Assembly (NCBI GenBank): GCA_025355645.1
Contig: JANXZG010000073.1
Coordinates: forward strand, 1-39,579
Length of the DNA stretch: 39,579 nucleotides
From: Gammaproteobacteria bacterium
GTDB lineage: Bacteria > Pseudomonadota > Gammaproteobacteria > Steroidobacterales > Steroidobacteraceae
Direction of reading: 5' to 3'
The translations under genes were made by a program, and so were the position numbers. Position 1 is the first letter of the stretch. Each line of letters starts with the position of its first letter. The notes below the pieces were generated by a model. It searched no databases, was not told where the DNA came from, and was given only the letters and a program-made list of their open reading frames with translations. Below are positions 31,901-38,787 of this stretch, piece after piece.

Positions 31901-34601
31901 CGCTTGCGATGCAGGAGGTGGCGTTTGTCGCAGACCACGTCAGCGTAGAGCTCGCGCCCGATGTTATAGCGCTAGGACCGGCGCTTAAGGTCACCGTGGG
32001 TGCGGGGTTCATTACCGTCACGGTCGCAGTCTGGGAGCCGGTGCCGCTGGGACCCGCGCATGTCAGTGTAAAGGATTGGTCGCTCGTCAGGCTTCCGGTG
32101 GAGGCGGAACCACTGGTCGCCTCAGCTCCACTCCAGCCGCCCGAGGCCGTGCAGGCGGTCGCATTCGTCGAGGACCAGGTCAATGTCGCACTTGCGCCAT
32201 TGGTGACTGTGCTCGGGCTTGCCGAGAGCGTTACTGTGGGCACGGGCTGTATCACGGAAACAGTGGCTGACTGCGATGCACTGCCAGCTGAGCCCGTGCA
32301 GGTCAACGTGTAAGTCTGCGCGCTGGTGAGGTTGCCGGTCGAGGCAGATCCGTTGATCGGCTCAGCGCCGCTCCAGTCATCGGAGGCCAGGCAGGCGGTC
32401 GCATTCGTCGTGGTCCACGCCAAAGTCGCACTGCTGCCGCTCGTGACCGTGCTAGGGCTCGCCGACAACGTCACCGTCGGCACGGACTGGGCCACGGATA
32501 CGGTTGCCGACTGCGACGCGCTGCCGCCGGTGCCCGTGCAATTCAATGTGAACGTCGTGCTGGCGTTAAGAGCGCCCGTCGACTGTGAGCCGCTCACCGC
32601 GAGATTCCCGCTCCAGCCCCCGCTCGCGGTGCAAGAAGTGGCATTCGTCGCTGACCACGTCAGGGTTGAGGCGCTTCCTGCCGACACGGAGGATGGGTTG
32701 GCACCTAGGCTGACTGTGGGTGCGGCCGCGGACGCAGTTACCGTCGCAGTTTGTGCCGCGCCGCCTCCGGTGCCTGTGCAAGTCAGCGTATAGGATTGGT
32801 TGCTCGTGAGGTTCCCTGTTGAGCTCGAGCCGGTCGTCGGTTCACTGCCGCTCCAGCCGCCAGAGGCCATGCAAGAAGTCGCATTGGTCGCCACCCAGGT
32901 CAATATCGCGCTGGAGCCATTCGCGACCGTGCTGGGATTCGCCGATAGCGTCACGGTCGGCACCGGCTGGGTTACGGAAACCGTGGCCGACTGTGAGGCG
33001 TTGCCCCCCGATCCGGTACAAGTCAGCGTGTATCTCTGGTTGCTGGTCAGGTTTCCGGTAGATGTCGAACCATTGATGGGTTGGCTGCCGGCCCAGGCGC
33101 CGGAAGCCGTGCAGGAGGATGCATTGGTCGAGGACCAGGTCAATGTTGAGCTGGCTCCGCTAAGGATCGTGCTGGGACTTGCCGATAGCGTCACGGTAGG
33201 TATTGGCTGAGTCACGGCGACGGTCGCAGATTGCGAGGTGCGGCCGCCCGGGCCCGTGCAGGTCATCGTGTAGGTCGTGCTGGTGTTGAGCGCGCCTGTT
33301 GACTGAGAACCACTCACGACCTTCGTGCCGGTCCAGCCGCCGGACGCAGCGCAGGACGTGGTATTTGCCGAAAACCAGGTCAAGGTTGACGAGTCGCCTG
33401 CAACAATCGCGCTGGGGCTCGCGCTGATCGATAAAGTGGGCGCGGCCCCGGAGACCGTGACTGTTGCCGACTGGGTCGCACTGCCGCCAGGTCCTGCGCA
33501 GGTCAATGTAAAGGTTTCGCTTTGGTTAAGCGTCCCTGTTGATATCGATCCGCTGATCGGCTCGGCGCCGCTCCAGGCGCCGGATGCGCTGCAACTCGTA
33601 GCGTTGGTTGATGACCAATTGATTGTGGTCGCTGTGTTGTTGGGGATCGTACTGGCACTCGCGCCGATACTGACCGTTGGCACGGGCTGGATCATCGATA
33701 CCGTAGCTGACTGAGATGCGTCGCCGCCAATACCCGTGCATGCGAGGGTAAACGTGGTGTTGTCATCAACAGGGGGCGTATTGACGGATCCGGACGGCAG
33801 CGCCGCATTGACGCTCAGCCCGCCACCGGAAATCGTGCAAGCGGACGAATTGGCCTCGGAGTAACTCAGAGTCACGATGCTGCCAGCCGGTACCGTACTC
33901 GGGTCCGCCACTAACTGCGCCGTGGGCGCAGGCGCATCCACCGTAATTGTGATCGACTGCGTTGCCGTTCCGACGGTGCCGGTACAGAGCATTGAATAGT
34001 CGGTGGTCGCGGTCAGCGGGCCGGTCAAGGCCGTGCCACTGGTCGCGAGCGAGCCACTCCAACCGCCCGATGAAACGCAGCTCTGTGCATTAATCGCGTT
34101 CCAGGTCAGCGTCGTTTGTTCTCCGCTCGCGATCGTTGTCGCCCCGGCAACCAAGCTTATCGTCGGAGCATCATCGGCTACGACAACTTCGGTTTGCGCC
34201 GTGCTGTTTCCAGTCGGGCCCTCGCACGTCACCGCGAAATTCGTAGTTTCCATGATGTTGGAAACAGTGATAGTTCCATTGACGGGTTGCGGACCGCTTA
34301 TCCCGCTCGTGCCCACGCATGACGTGGCCGACGTGGTCTGAAGCGTAAGATCCATGCTGCCACCGGATTTAACCGTGGTGGCTGCAGGCGTAAGGGAAAT
34401 TTGTGGCCCGGCGGTGGTTGCGGCAACGGGTCCACACGCAGCGAGTATCGCCGCGGCAGACAGCACGAACAACACGCGAAGCAGTTGTGCCGTACGTGCC
34501 ACCCCTGAACGCGTTATGTCATATGCTGAATTTTTATTTTGGGTCCGCCGCCGGCAAACGAGCAATAAATTAACGTTCCGGCGGAAGTTAAAAAACAACA
34601 T
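28947..34601 (-). CDS. Giant surface lipoprotein: 14 Ig-like repeats, putative Ig/PKD domains and beta-helix (long paralogue)
   Basis: The product has 1884 residues from ATG 34601; GTG 34502 (residue 34) would give a shorter, more usual signal peptide. The lipobox LAAC has Cys56. Fourteen Ig-like repeats of about 80 residues follow (66-1185), each with PxVxL-SGxSSTLTW, a first Cys near (S)CTASGGWSG and a second in TLTCTG, so every repeat keeps a likely disulphide pair. Then comes a He_PIG-like domain (about 1186-1285, SFTPTVSG, SGALTGTPTAAGTF), a PKD domain (about 1290-1400) and a right-handed beta-helix to the end WDLGALHP. The last ~600 residues are paralogous to the 15671-17944 protein. 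It looks like a long stalk on the outer membrane presenting a beta-helix head, perhaps to polysaccharide. Confidence 0.87.
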   Translation of the reverse strand: MLFFNFRRNVNLLLVCRRRTQNKNSAYDITRSGVARTAQLLRVLFVLSAAAILAACGPVAATTAGPQISLTPAATTVKSGGSMDLTLQTTSATSCVGTSGISGPQPVNGTITVSNIMETTNFAVTCEGPTGNSTAQTEVVVADDAPTISLVAGATTIASGEQTTLTWNAINAQSCVSSGGWSGSLATSGTALTGPLTATTDYSMLCTGTVGTATQSITITVDAPAPTAQLVADPSTVPAGSIVTLSYSEANSSACTISGGGLSVNAALPSGSVNTPPVDDNTTFTLACTGIGGDASQSATVSMIQPVPTVSIGASASTIPNNTATTINWSSTNATSCSASGAWSGAEPISGSISTGTLNQSETFTLTCAGPGGSATQSATVTVSGAAPTLSISASPSAIVAGDSSTLTWFSANTTSCAASGGWTGTKVVSGSQSTGALNTSTTYTMTCTGPGGRTSQSATVAVTQPIPTVTLSASPSTILSGASSTLTWSSTNASSCTASGAWAGSQPINGSTSTGNLTSNQRYTLTCTGSGGNASQSATVSVTQPVPTVTLSANPSTVANGSSAILTWVATNATSCMASGGWSGSEPTTGSSSTGNLTSNQSYTLTCTGTGGGAAQTATVTASAAAPTVSLGANPSSVSAGSASTLTWSATNATSCTASGGWSGNLAVSGSQSTGALNASTTFTLNCTGTGGSASQSATVSVAQSVPTVTLSASPSTVTSGSSATLAWTTTNATACLASDDWSGAEPINGSASTGNLTSAQTYTLTCTGSAGSASQSATVSVIQPVPTVTLSASPSTVTNGASATLTWSSTNATACTASGGWSGAEATSGSASTGSLTSDQSFTLTCAGPSGTGSQTATVTVMNPAPTVTLSAGPSAITSGASSTLTWSATNATSCIASGSWSGSMPVSGSQSTGALTATSTYTLTCAGSGGSASQSATVSVNTPAPTVKITANPSTIANGGTATLTWAATNATSCTASGGWSGAQPISGSAATGALTATTSFTLSCTGAGGSASNSATITVTAPAPVVTITANPTTVNSGKTSVLTWTSTNTSSCTASNGWTGAEPTSGTQTTVALSATTKFVLACTGSGGSASNSATVSVNVTPPTVSLSANPSSVVSGGSSTLTWSSTNADTCTASGAFTGTVPTSGSQTAKNITNNSTYTLTCVNSAGSKSTSATVSVPPTIGGIPPSTGTVGKNYSFTPTVSGALGAILTLSIQHMPSWASFNTTSGALTGTPTAAGTFGNIIISVSDGITTVPLSAFSITVGTGGGGSAGPTCSASSGSLSLNAQVTRASGISPLMVFFDATATTDSALTPNTTAFQDVTYSWNFGDAGTSGTGAWAYGSNPGGSSKNSATGGVAGHLYITASGDIKYTATVTATDGANTASCQLAVTAYDPSGSNGFPGAATTCVSSSGTPVAGSGGCPVGATVSNQSSYAAALSNSLNGKRVLFKCGDTFTGNSAVVKGQKFTVGAYGSCVGTTNNRPIFSGGSAGELQLGSGSSADFDGRFLDLNLEGNNSANAFYAASSVYPYQITLDNILSNGNQKSFYDYNASQIALVEFVMNGMGNFQGIYVNNSENQCTNGSRAYNCGGNPSYENVDYQALMGSLFNGAGVSDNSNGIETVRISACRLCVITNNEFENANAIGAVLKLHNGNPSSQGNWIGQYTELVELSDNLFTGRSGAQLVEIAPQNSVTDERLRDIVFERNLVFGSSGSSGKVIASVQNGSFRDNIFNGISAGGSQYGLQLAKRGVEWTGTSGAPVNAAEPQFDEAFNNSCYGSICIGFSGADFQSAANNGWARNNLMHSPSGGSTVTNSGSGNAVSNNTSTVSNDPGFSNASGSFKFITDYTPTAFYSGGSNAPVYFDAMGAPWSPTWDLGALHP
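31047..34406 (-). repeat. Tandem array of 14 Ig-like coding repeats, about 240 bp each
   Basis: The 3360-base array divides into 14 units of about 80 codons. Middle units (about 6 to 11) are the most alike, and the outer ones (1 to 3, 13, 14) are the most diverged. Units share ATNATSCTASGGWSG-like and TLTCTGSGGSASQSATV-like blocks. The periodic codon pattern also produces long open frames on the opposite strand, which are not genes. Confidence 0.9.
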
Positions 34602-34942
34602 TTAAACTTGCAATCCCGTGCTTCTTTACGCTGCGGTCGGCATCCCGGACGCATCTTGAACTCTTGCGCGAATGGCATATTCCACCGTGTCAAGAGCGAA
34701 GCCAATCTGTCGCCGTTCACAGTCGTCGCTGTTTTGCGGCACTAATAAGATTAAAGCAAAGTGGTAAGCACAACAGAAATTTGTGTGCTGATAACTTGAT
34801 CACACTTACGCGTAAAAATTATTTCGCGAAAATTAAAATCGACACGAGCCGACTACGGCAGAAGTCGTTATGTAAAGCTCCGGAGGGAATCTGCCGCCCG
34901 TAGAAACTCAGCGCCGGGCATCTGCACCGCCGCCGCGGCAAT
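34602..34942. other. Intergenic region upstream of the giant lipoprotein gene
   Basis: These 341 bases are more AT-rich than the surroundings (especially 34740-34850). They lie between two - strand genes and should hold the lipoprotein promoter. I see no clean -35/-10 pair and no stable hairpin with a T run. Confidence 0.6.
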
Positions 34943-35776
34943 TTAAGGGTTGCGGTTCCTTCGGAAGCGACGCGCGATGATAGGCGGCAGGAGGTCGCTT
35001 GCAATTTGTCGAACACGTTGCGCCATGGACGGCTGCAAATCGCCAGGGCCACGTGCACGAAAAATTGTCGAATGATCGCCGCTAACTTCCGCTGCCGGCC
35101 GACCATTTGTGAAGTAATAAAGCGCGAGCGATTTACGGGTGATCCCTTCCGGGCACTGCAGGGCATCGGGGTGCCCGTGAAAGGTGAAGTCAGTTGTACC
35201 AAAGATCATCATACGATTAAAAAATGGGGAAATTTTTGCCTCGCATCGGGTCATACTGCGGTCCCATAGTTGTAGGTGACCGCCATATTCCTCGCGCCAA
35301 TTCTTGTTTAAATAAAGCAGCAAATTCAGCCGGCGATCCAAACCAAAAGCAGCATGCTTGTTGAAATCTGCATGAATGCCCAGTTTGCCGCCGCGAACGA
35401 TCTGGTGCAGCCCGCCGCCATCGAATCGTGGATCCGGTATTAAATTTTCCACGCCCGTCACCTGCGACAGGAATTCGAGGAAAGTGATCGAATTCAAATG
35501 GTAAAGGAACAGGCGGGTCAACGGCCCGAACGAGGCGTCGGAGGCAGATGCGAGTTTAATTTCCTTCGCATTGTCGAACCGCTGCCAGCGGATTGCGTTG
35601 GGGTCAGGAAATTCCGCCAAAATGCCATCGACGATCTCTGGATCAAAGAAGTCGTCGAGAACGACATGTGGAAAGGGCGTGGCGCTCAGATATGCAGCAT
35701 TTGCAGAAGCGCCAACTTCCTGCATGCGCGCGAGCGGCAGAAAGGAGTTTATTGTTAAATCACTGACCGATCGCAT
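34943..35776 (-). CDS. 2-oxoglutarate/Fe(II)-dependent oxygenase (prolyl hydroxylase-like)
   Basis: The 277-residue protein has the facial triad: His135 and Asp137 in GIHADFN, a distal His in FTFHGHP (His200 most likely) and Arg214 in RKSLALYYF as the 2-oxoglutarate anchor. These are features of the P4Hc/2OG-FeII_Oxy superfamily, which hydroxylates peptidyl proline or asparagine, or small molecules. AGGA five bases before ATG 35776 supports this start; ATG 35725 is an alternative. There is no signal peptide, so it acts in the cytoplasm. It sits between two secreted-protein genes in a sugar locus, so the substrate could be a sugar nucleotide, lipid or one of the neighbouring proteins. Confidence 0.88.
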   Translation of the reverse strand: MRSVSDLTINSFLPLARMQEVGASANAAYLSATPFPHVVLDDFFDPEIVDGILAEFPDPNAIRWQRFDNAKEIKLASASDASFGPLTRLFLYHLNSITFLEFLSQVTGVENLIPDPRFDGGGLHQIVRGGKLGIHADFNKHAAFGLDRRLNLLLYLNKNWREEYGGHLQLWDRSMTRCEAKISPFFNRMMIFGTTDFTFHGHPDALQCPEGITRKSLALYYFTNGRPAAEVSGDHSTIFRARGPGDLQPSMAQRVRQIASDLLPPIIARRFRRNRNP

Positions 35777-36131
35777 GCCATTCCTCTATCCGCCACCGAG
35801 GCTGAATTCGCAGTGGAATGCTAGCAGAATCAAGGGACCACAAGTATCTAGCGGATCACAGCCGTCCGATATTTGCTGGCGTCACTTGGTCTGGCCTGCG
35901 ATGCCGCGCTTGGTTCCCGTATCCGGGCGGCCCGGCAAGTGCAGGCGCGGCCGATTGCTTGCGAGGCGTCTGGCGCGTGAGAGCGTGCTCGGTACCAGCG
36001 GCGAAAATTATCAGCCGCAACCAATGCACCCACGCCGATACTGACGGTTCGCGCAGGTGCGACCGCGAATAGCCGCCTTTACAGGTTATCCAGCAAAATA
36101 GAAAAGTGGCGTTCGGCGGCCCATCAGGAGT
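35777..36131. other. Intergenic region without recognisable gene
   Basis: These 355 bases contain only short shadow frames with no domain, no good start and no repeat seen. Some may belong to the oxygenase promoter. A short inverted pair TTCGCG/CGCGAA near 36048-36070 is not followed by a T run. Confidence 0.55.
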
Positions 36132-37901
36132 TCAGTTAACAGCCCCAGGAGGTATCGCAAACACGGTGCCCTGGAAGTTCGCGCCGCCGCCGTAGGCAAC
36201 GCCAACCAGTGCGTCATTGGAAGCCTGAACCACACCTTCCGGGTAAGCGCCATCCTGACTGCCAGCCAGCACTGACGCGCCACTGAATGAATAAACCACG
36301 GACTCGGAGCCGCCCGGGACGACCCGGAATACAGTGCCCACGTTGAACGCGCCGCCGTTGTTGGTCGTTCCGTAGAATGCGCCATTGCTCCCCTGGATCA
36401 CACCGTTCAGCGGATAGGCACCGTCGAGGCTGCCGCCAAGGCCACCATCTCCATGGAACGCGTAGAGCTGGGTCTCGGCGCCTTGCGGAGTGACGCTGAA
36501 AACGGTCCCCCGGTTATACTGGCCACCAATATAGGTCGTGCCGTAATAATTACCATCGTTGCCCTGAAACAGCACCGCGTTCGGAACAGCGCCATCGCGA
36601 TCGCTGACTACGCCAAAGGAATAGAGCACGGTCTCGACCCCTCCAAGCGTGAAGCTGAACACAGTGCCTTCACTACTAGCACCGCCGGACGCGGTCGTTC
36701 CATAAAAAATCCCATCGGTGCTTCCCTGAACGAGGGCTGCTTCCGGAAAACTTCCGTCAGTGTTGCCATTGGTTCCAAAGGAATACACCACCGTCGCAAT
36801 GCCAGCCGGCGTGATCTGGACAATCGCCCCTAAATTATTGGCGCCGCCTAAATTGGTAGTCGCGTAGAAGTTACCGTCGCTGCCCTCGACCAGACCATTG
36901 GGAGCGACACCATCGTGGCTGCCCGGCGCGCCGAAGGAATGCAGACGAGTCTCGCTGCCGGTCGAAGAGATTTTGAACGCTACCCCCCGACCTGAGTCGC
37001 CTCCTGCGGCGGTGGTCCCATAGAAATTGCCATCTGTGCCCTCAGTCAGAGGCGCTTTGGGCGTGCTTCCGTCTCCGCTAGTTGTCCCAAAGGTGTAAAG
37101 CAGCGAGTACACGCCGGCTTGGGTGACGCGAAATACCGTACCTTGGAAATTCGCGCCGCCATTGCCGGTGGTGCCGTAGAAAGCGCCATCGCTGCCAAGA
37201 ATAAGAGCCGCCAACGGCGAGCTACTGCGGGGAGGGGCTGAAAAGGGGCCAGCGAATGACAAAACGTCTGTGCTCGCTCCCGCTATAGAGCCGCCCACGG
37301 ATCTGAGTTGGCTATTATTCACCGTGACGACCACGTTAGTATAAATTTTGCCGCCAACCTGAATGACCGGAATGGTCAGCTGATTAAGGTTTGCTGGATT
37401 GTACTGATTCTGGTCGACCGTCGGCATGCCGCCGCCCACACTGACAATATCGGCAAGCGAAATAGCAACGACCACATTGGTATAGAGGCTGCCGCCGATT
37501 ATTTGCACGGCAGGTAGGGTCAGGTGGGAACCATTGAAAGTAGCTGCGCCCGAAATACCTCCGATGGACACAAGTCCCGACACGAGTACCACGGGGTTCC
37601 AATATGCCGTTGATCCGACCATCACTTCAGCGATCCGCAATTGTTGATTTTCTGCTGTGAAAGTGTCGCCGATATTGCTGCCTGAACTGCCGAAAGGTAG
37701 GTTAAGGATGCTACCGACCGTAACGACCAGGTCGTTATAGGTGACCGAGCCGATCACGATCGATGGAATGGTCAGTTGATGGTTGGAGGTATTATAGATA
37801 TCTGGTGTCGCGGCAAAGGCCGTGGTGGCCCCTATTGCTGACAGCAGCCCACCAACCAGCCATACACGCGCGCAACGAGGCATCGATAGAATATTTTGCA
37901 T
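36132..37901 (-). CDS. Secreted seven-repeat protein (TIGR03803 repeats, probable beta-propeller) with four N-terminal repeats
   Basis: The 589-residue protein has GGGGGA six bases before ATG 37901 and a signal peptide ending ATTAFA (near 30). Residues 32-204 hold four repeats of 40-55 residues with the pattern QLTIPxVxVG...YxNVVVTV...SVGG. Residues 213-589 hold seven copies of about 52 residues of the TIGR03803 (Gloeo_Verruco) type, GSDGxFYGTTxxGGxxxxGTVFxV followed by LYSFG and a DGAYPxxxLxxG. Seven such copies suggest a seven-bladed propeller closed by the short strand near 213-235. No membrane anchor or PEP-CTERM tail is seen at the C-terminus. The function is unknown; a surface or extracellular binding role is inferred. 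Confidence 0.87.
   Translation of the reverse strand: MQNILSMPRCARVWLVGGLLSAIGATTAFAATPDIYNTSNHQLTIPSIVIGSVTYNDLVVTVGSILNLPFGSSGSNIGDTFTAENQQLRIAEVMVGSTAYWNPVVLVSGLVSIGGISGAATFNGSHLTLPAVQIIGGSLYTNVVVAISLADIVSVGGGMPTVDQNQYNPANLNQLTIPVIQVGGKIYTNVVVTVNNSQLRSVGGSIAGASTDVLSFAGPFSAPPRSSSPLAALILGSDGAFYGTTGNGGANFQGTVFRVTQAGVYSLLYTFGTTSGDGSTPKAPLTEGTDGNFYGTTAAGGDSGRGVAFKISSTGSETRLHSFGAPGSHDGVAPNGLVEGSDGNFYATTNLGGANNLGAIVQITPAGIATVVYSFGTNGNTDGSFPEAALVQGSTDGIFYGTTASGGASSEGTVFSFTLGGVETVLYSFGVVSDRDGAVPNAVLFQGNDGNYYGTTYIGGQYNRGTVFSVTPQGAETQLYAFHGDGGLGGSLDGAYPLNGVIQGSNGAFYGTTNNGGAFNVGTVFRVVPGGSESVVYSFSGASVLAGSQDGAYPEGVVQASNDALVGVAYGGGANFQGTVFAIPPGAVN
36135..37193 (-). repeat. Seven tandem TIGR03803-type coding repeats
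   Basis: Seven units of about 52 codons start with (S/N)DGxFYGTT. The last (SNDALVGVAYGGG) is the most diverged and is cut short by the stop codon. Confidence 0.85.
37290..37808 (-). repeat. Four tandem N-terminal repeats of unrecognised type
   Basis: Four units of about 40-55 codons share QLTIPxV-VG, YxNVVV(T/A)V and (L/I)xSVGG. I know no family for this pattern. Confidence 0.75.
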
Positions 37902-38232
37902 GGAAAATCCCCCGGCGATTTAAGTGGCAATTGAGAGGCGCGCACATAGAAATAGCGGTATGACATAAAGAATGTGATATTTCATTGCATTCCTTGGCGT
38001 CACAACAGCGCTAAAAGTATAGGCCTGTTGAGGATAACAACGCGTGAACATAACCTCAAATCAAACACGTCATAATCTGGTGCATCGGCACGAGCTCGCG
38101 TATACAAGATTGCGCCATAATATCGGCCGCGCTATAAGGTGCAAGGATGGCGGTCTCAGTCAGTACATAGCTTTGTTAACTCCCGAGGTGTTCTGTTGTC
38201 GCCATGCCGTGGTCGCGCCATGAACTTTCCAA
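37902..38232. other. Intergenic region between propeller gene and IS remnant
   Basis: No gene is seen in these 331 bases. They include TCTGGTGCATC at 38076-38086, an 11-base copy of the terminal-repeat-like motif at 38236-38246, so older IS debris may be present. Confidence 0.55.
37908..37913 (-). promoter_or_regulatory. Shine-Dalgarno GGGGGA for the propeller gene
   Basis: GGGGGA on the - strand sits six bases before ATG 37901 and supports that start over the in-frame ATG seven codons later. Confidence 0.55.
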
Positions 38233-38615
38233 GGCTCTGGTGCATCACGGGATATTAGGGTCATGTTGATGCCGGTTTGTTTCGAGCCTCTCTCTTATGC
38301 GAGTGCCGTTACCCATTCCTCTTTCCGCGACCAGCCACGGCGCCGACGGCCACGACCGAACGAGAATTGCCCCTTGCGAATCCGATGCGAGAGCTCGATG
38401 CCAGCGAGCGTGATCCCCGCATTGGCGAACGATTTGAATCCAGCCATTGAAGCACAGCGTCGCTGGATGGCCCGATGGTCCTGCTCAACAATGTTGTTGA
38501 GGTATTTGTTGGTCCGCACTTTGACATTTCTCCAGCACGGACGCTCACGTCGCAGCAGCCAAAGCGCACGATGACTCGGCCATCGAGCGTCACTTTGCGC
38601 ATAAGTTTAAACGAA
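38233..38615 (-). mobile_element. IS6-type insertion sequence remnant
   Basis: The remnant holds the C-terminal part of a frameshifted IS6-type transposase plus a candidate terminal repeat GGCTCTGGTGCATC at 38233-38246, reading inward. The 5' half of the element is missing. Homology stops within a few bases of the tRNA-Val CCA end (38616). Confidence 0.7.
38295..38602 (-). pseudogene. IS6 family transposase C-terminal fragment, frameshifted
   Basis: Two - strand frames together spell the end of an IS6-type DDE transposase. First comes RKVTLDG in one frame (near 38600-38580). After a shift at about 38578-38585 the second frame gives PSHRALWLLRRE, VRTNKYLNNIVEQDHRAIQRR and GFKSFANAGITLAGIELSHRIRKGQ, ending at 38295. 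The KYLNN-VEQDHRAI-RR block, with the catalytic Glu, is the most conserved part of the family. The N-terminal DNA-binding half and the first two Asp residues are absent. The fragment cannot make active transposase. Confidence 0.85.
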
Positions 38616-38690
38616 TGGTGGGCGGTACAGGGATTGAACCTGTGACCCCTGCCGTGTGAAAGCAGTGCTCTACCGCTGAGCTAACCGCCC
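38616..38690 (-). tRNA. tRNA-Val (anticodon CAC)
   Basis: The - strand folds into a full cloverleaf. The acceptor stem GGGCGGT pairs with ACCGCCC, the D arm reads GCTCAGCGGTAGAGC, the anticodon stem CTGCT/GGCAG (with one T-G pair) encloses TTCACAC with anticodon CAC, and the T arm is ACAGG-TTCAATC-CCTGT. Discriminator A and the 3' CCA are encoded (38619-38616). CAC reads the valine codon GUG. It is divergent from gltX. Confidence 0.95.
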
Positions 38691-38705
38691 CATGTGCGGG
38701 CCCGG

Positions 38706-38734
38706 ATTATCGCATTGACGGTGCGCTAAAACAA
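38706..38734 (-). promoter_or_regulatory. Sigma70-type promoter for tRNA-Val
   Basis: On the - strand TTGTTT (38729-38734), a 17-base spacer and GATAAT (38706-38711) lie 16 bases before the tRNA 5' end. Spacing and -10 are close to consensus, and transcription would start a few bases before the tRNA. Confidence 0.6.
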
Positions 38735-38787
38735 ACAAAAACGCCGCTTGCCCGCGCATTTCAGGCGCTCTGCTAAACTCCGCGCCA

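Noticed and set aside
31120..33714. Chain of long + strand open frames opposite the lipoprotein repeats
   Set aside because: They repeat with the 240-base period of the - strand gene, share the same valine/proline-rich pattern in each unit and have no starts with ribosome binding sites; they are shadows of the repeat array.
31047..34406. Possible CRISPR-like array
   Set aside because: The repeats are about 240 bases, coding and in frame, with no spacers and no cas genes.
35571..36044. 157-residue + strand frame overlapping the oxygenase gene
   Set aside because: Half of it is antisense to the oxygenase, and the rest has no recognisable feature.
38715..38778. Sigma70 promoter for gltX
   Set aside because: TTGACG has no -10 at 16-18 bases; TTGCCC with TAAACT gives a 20-base spacer, so no convincing pair is present.
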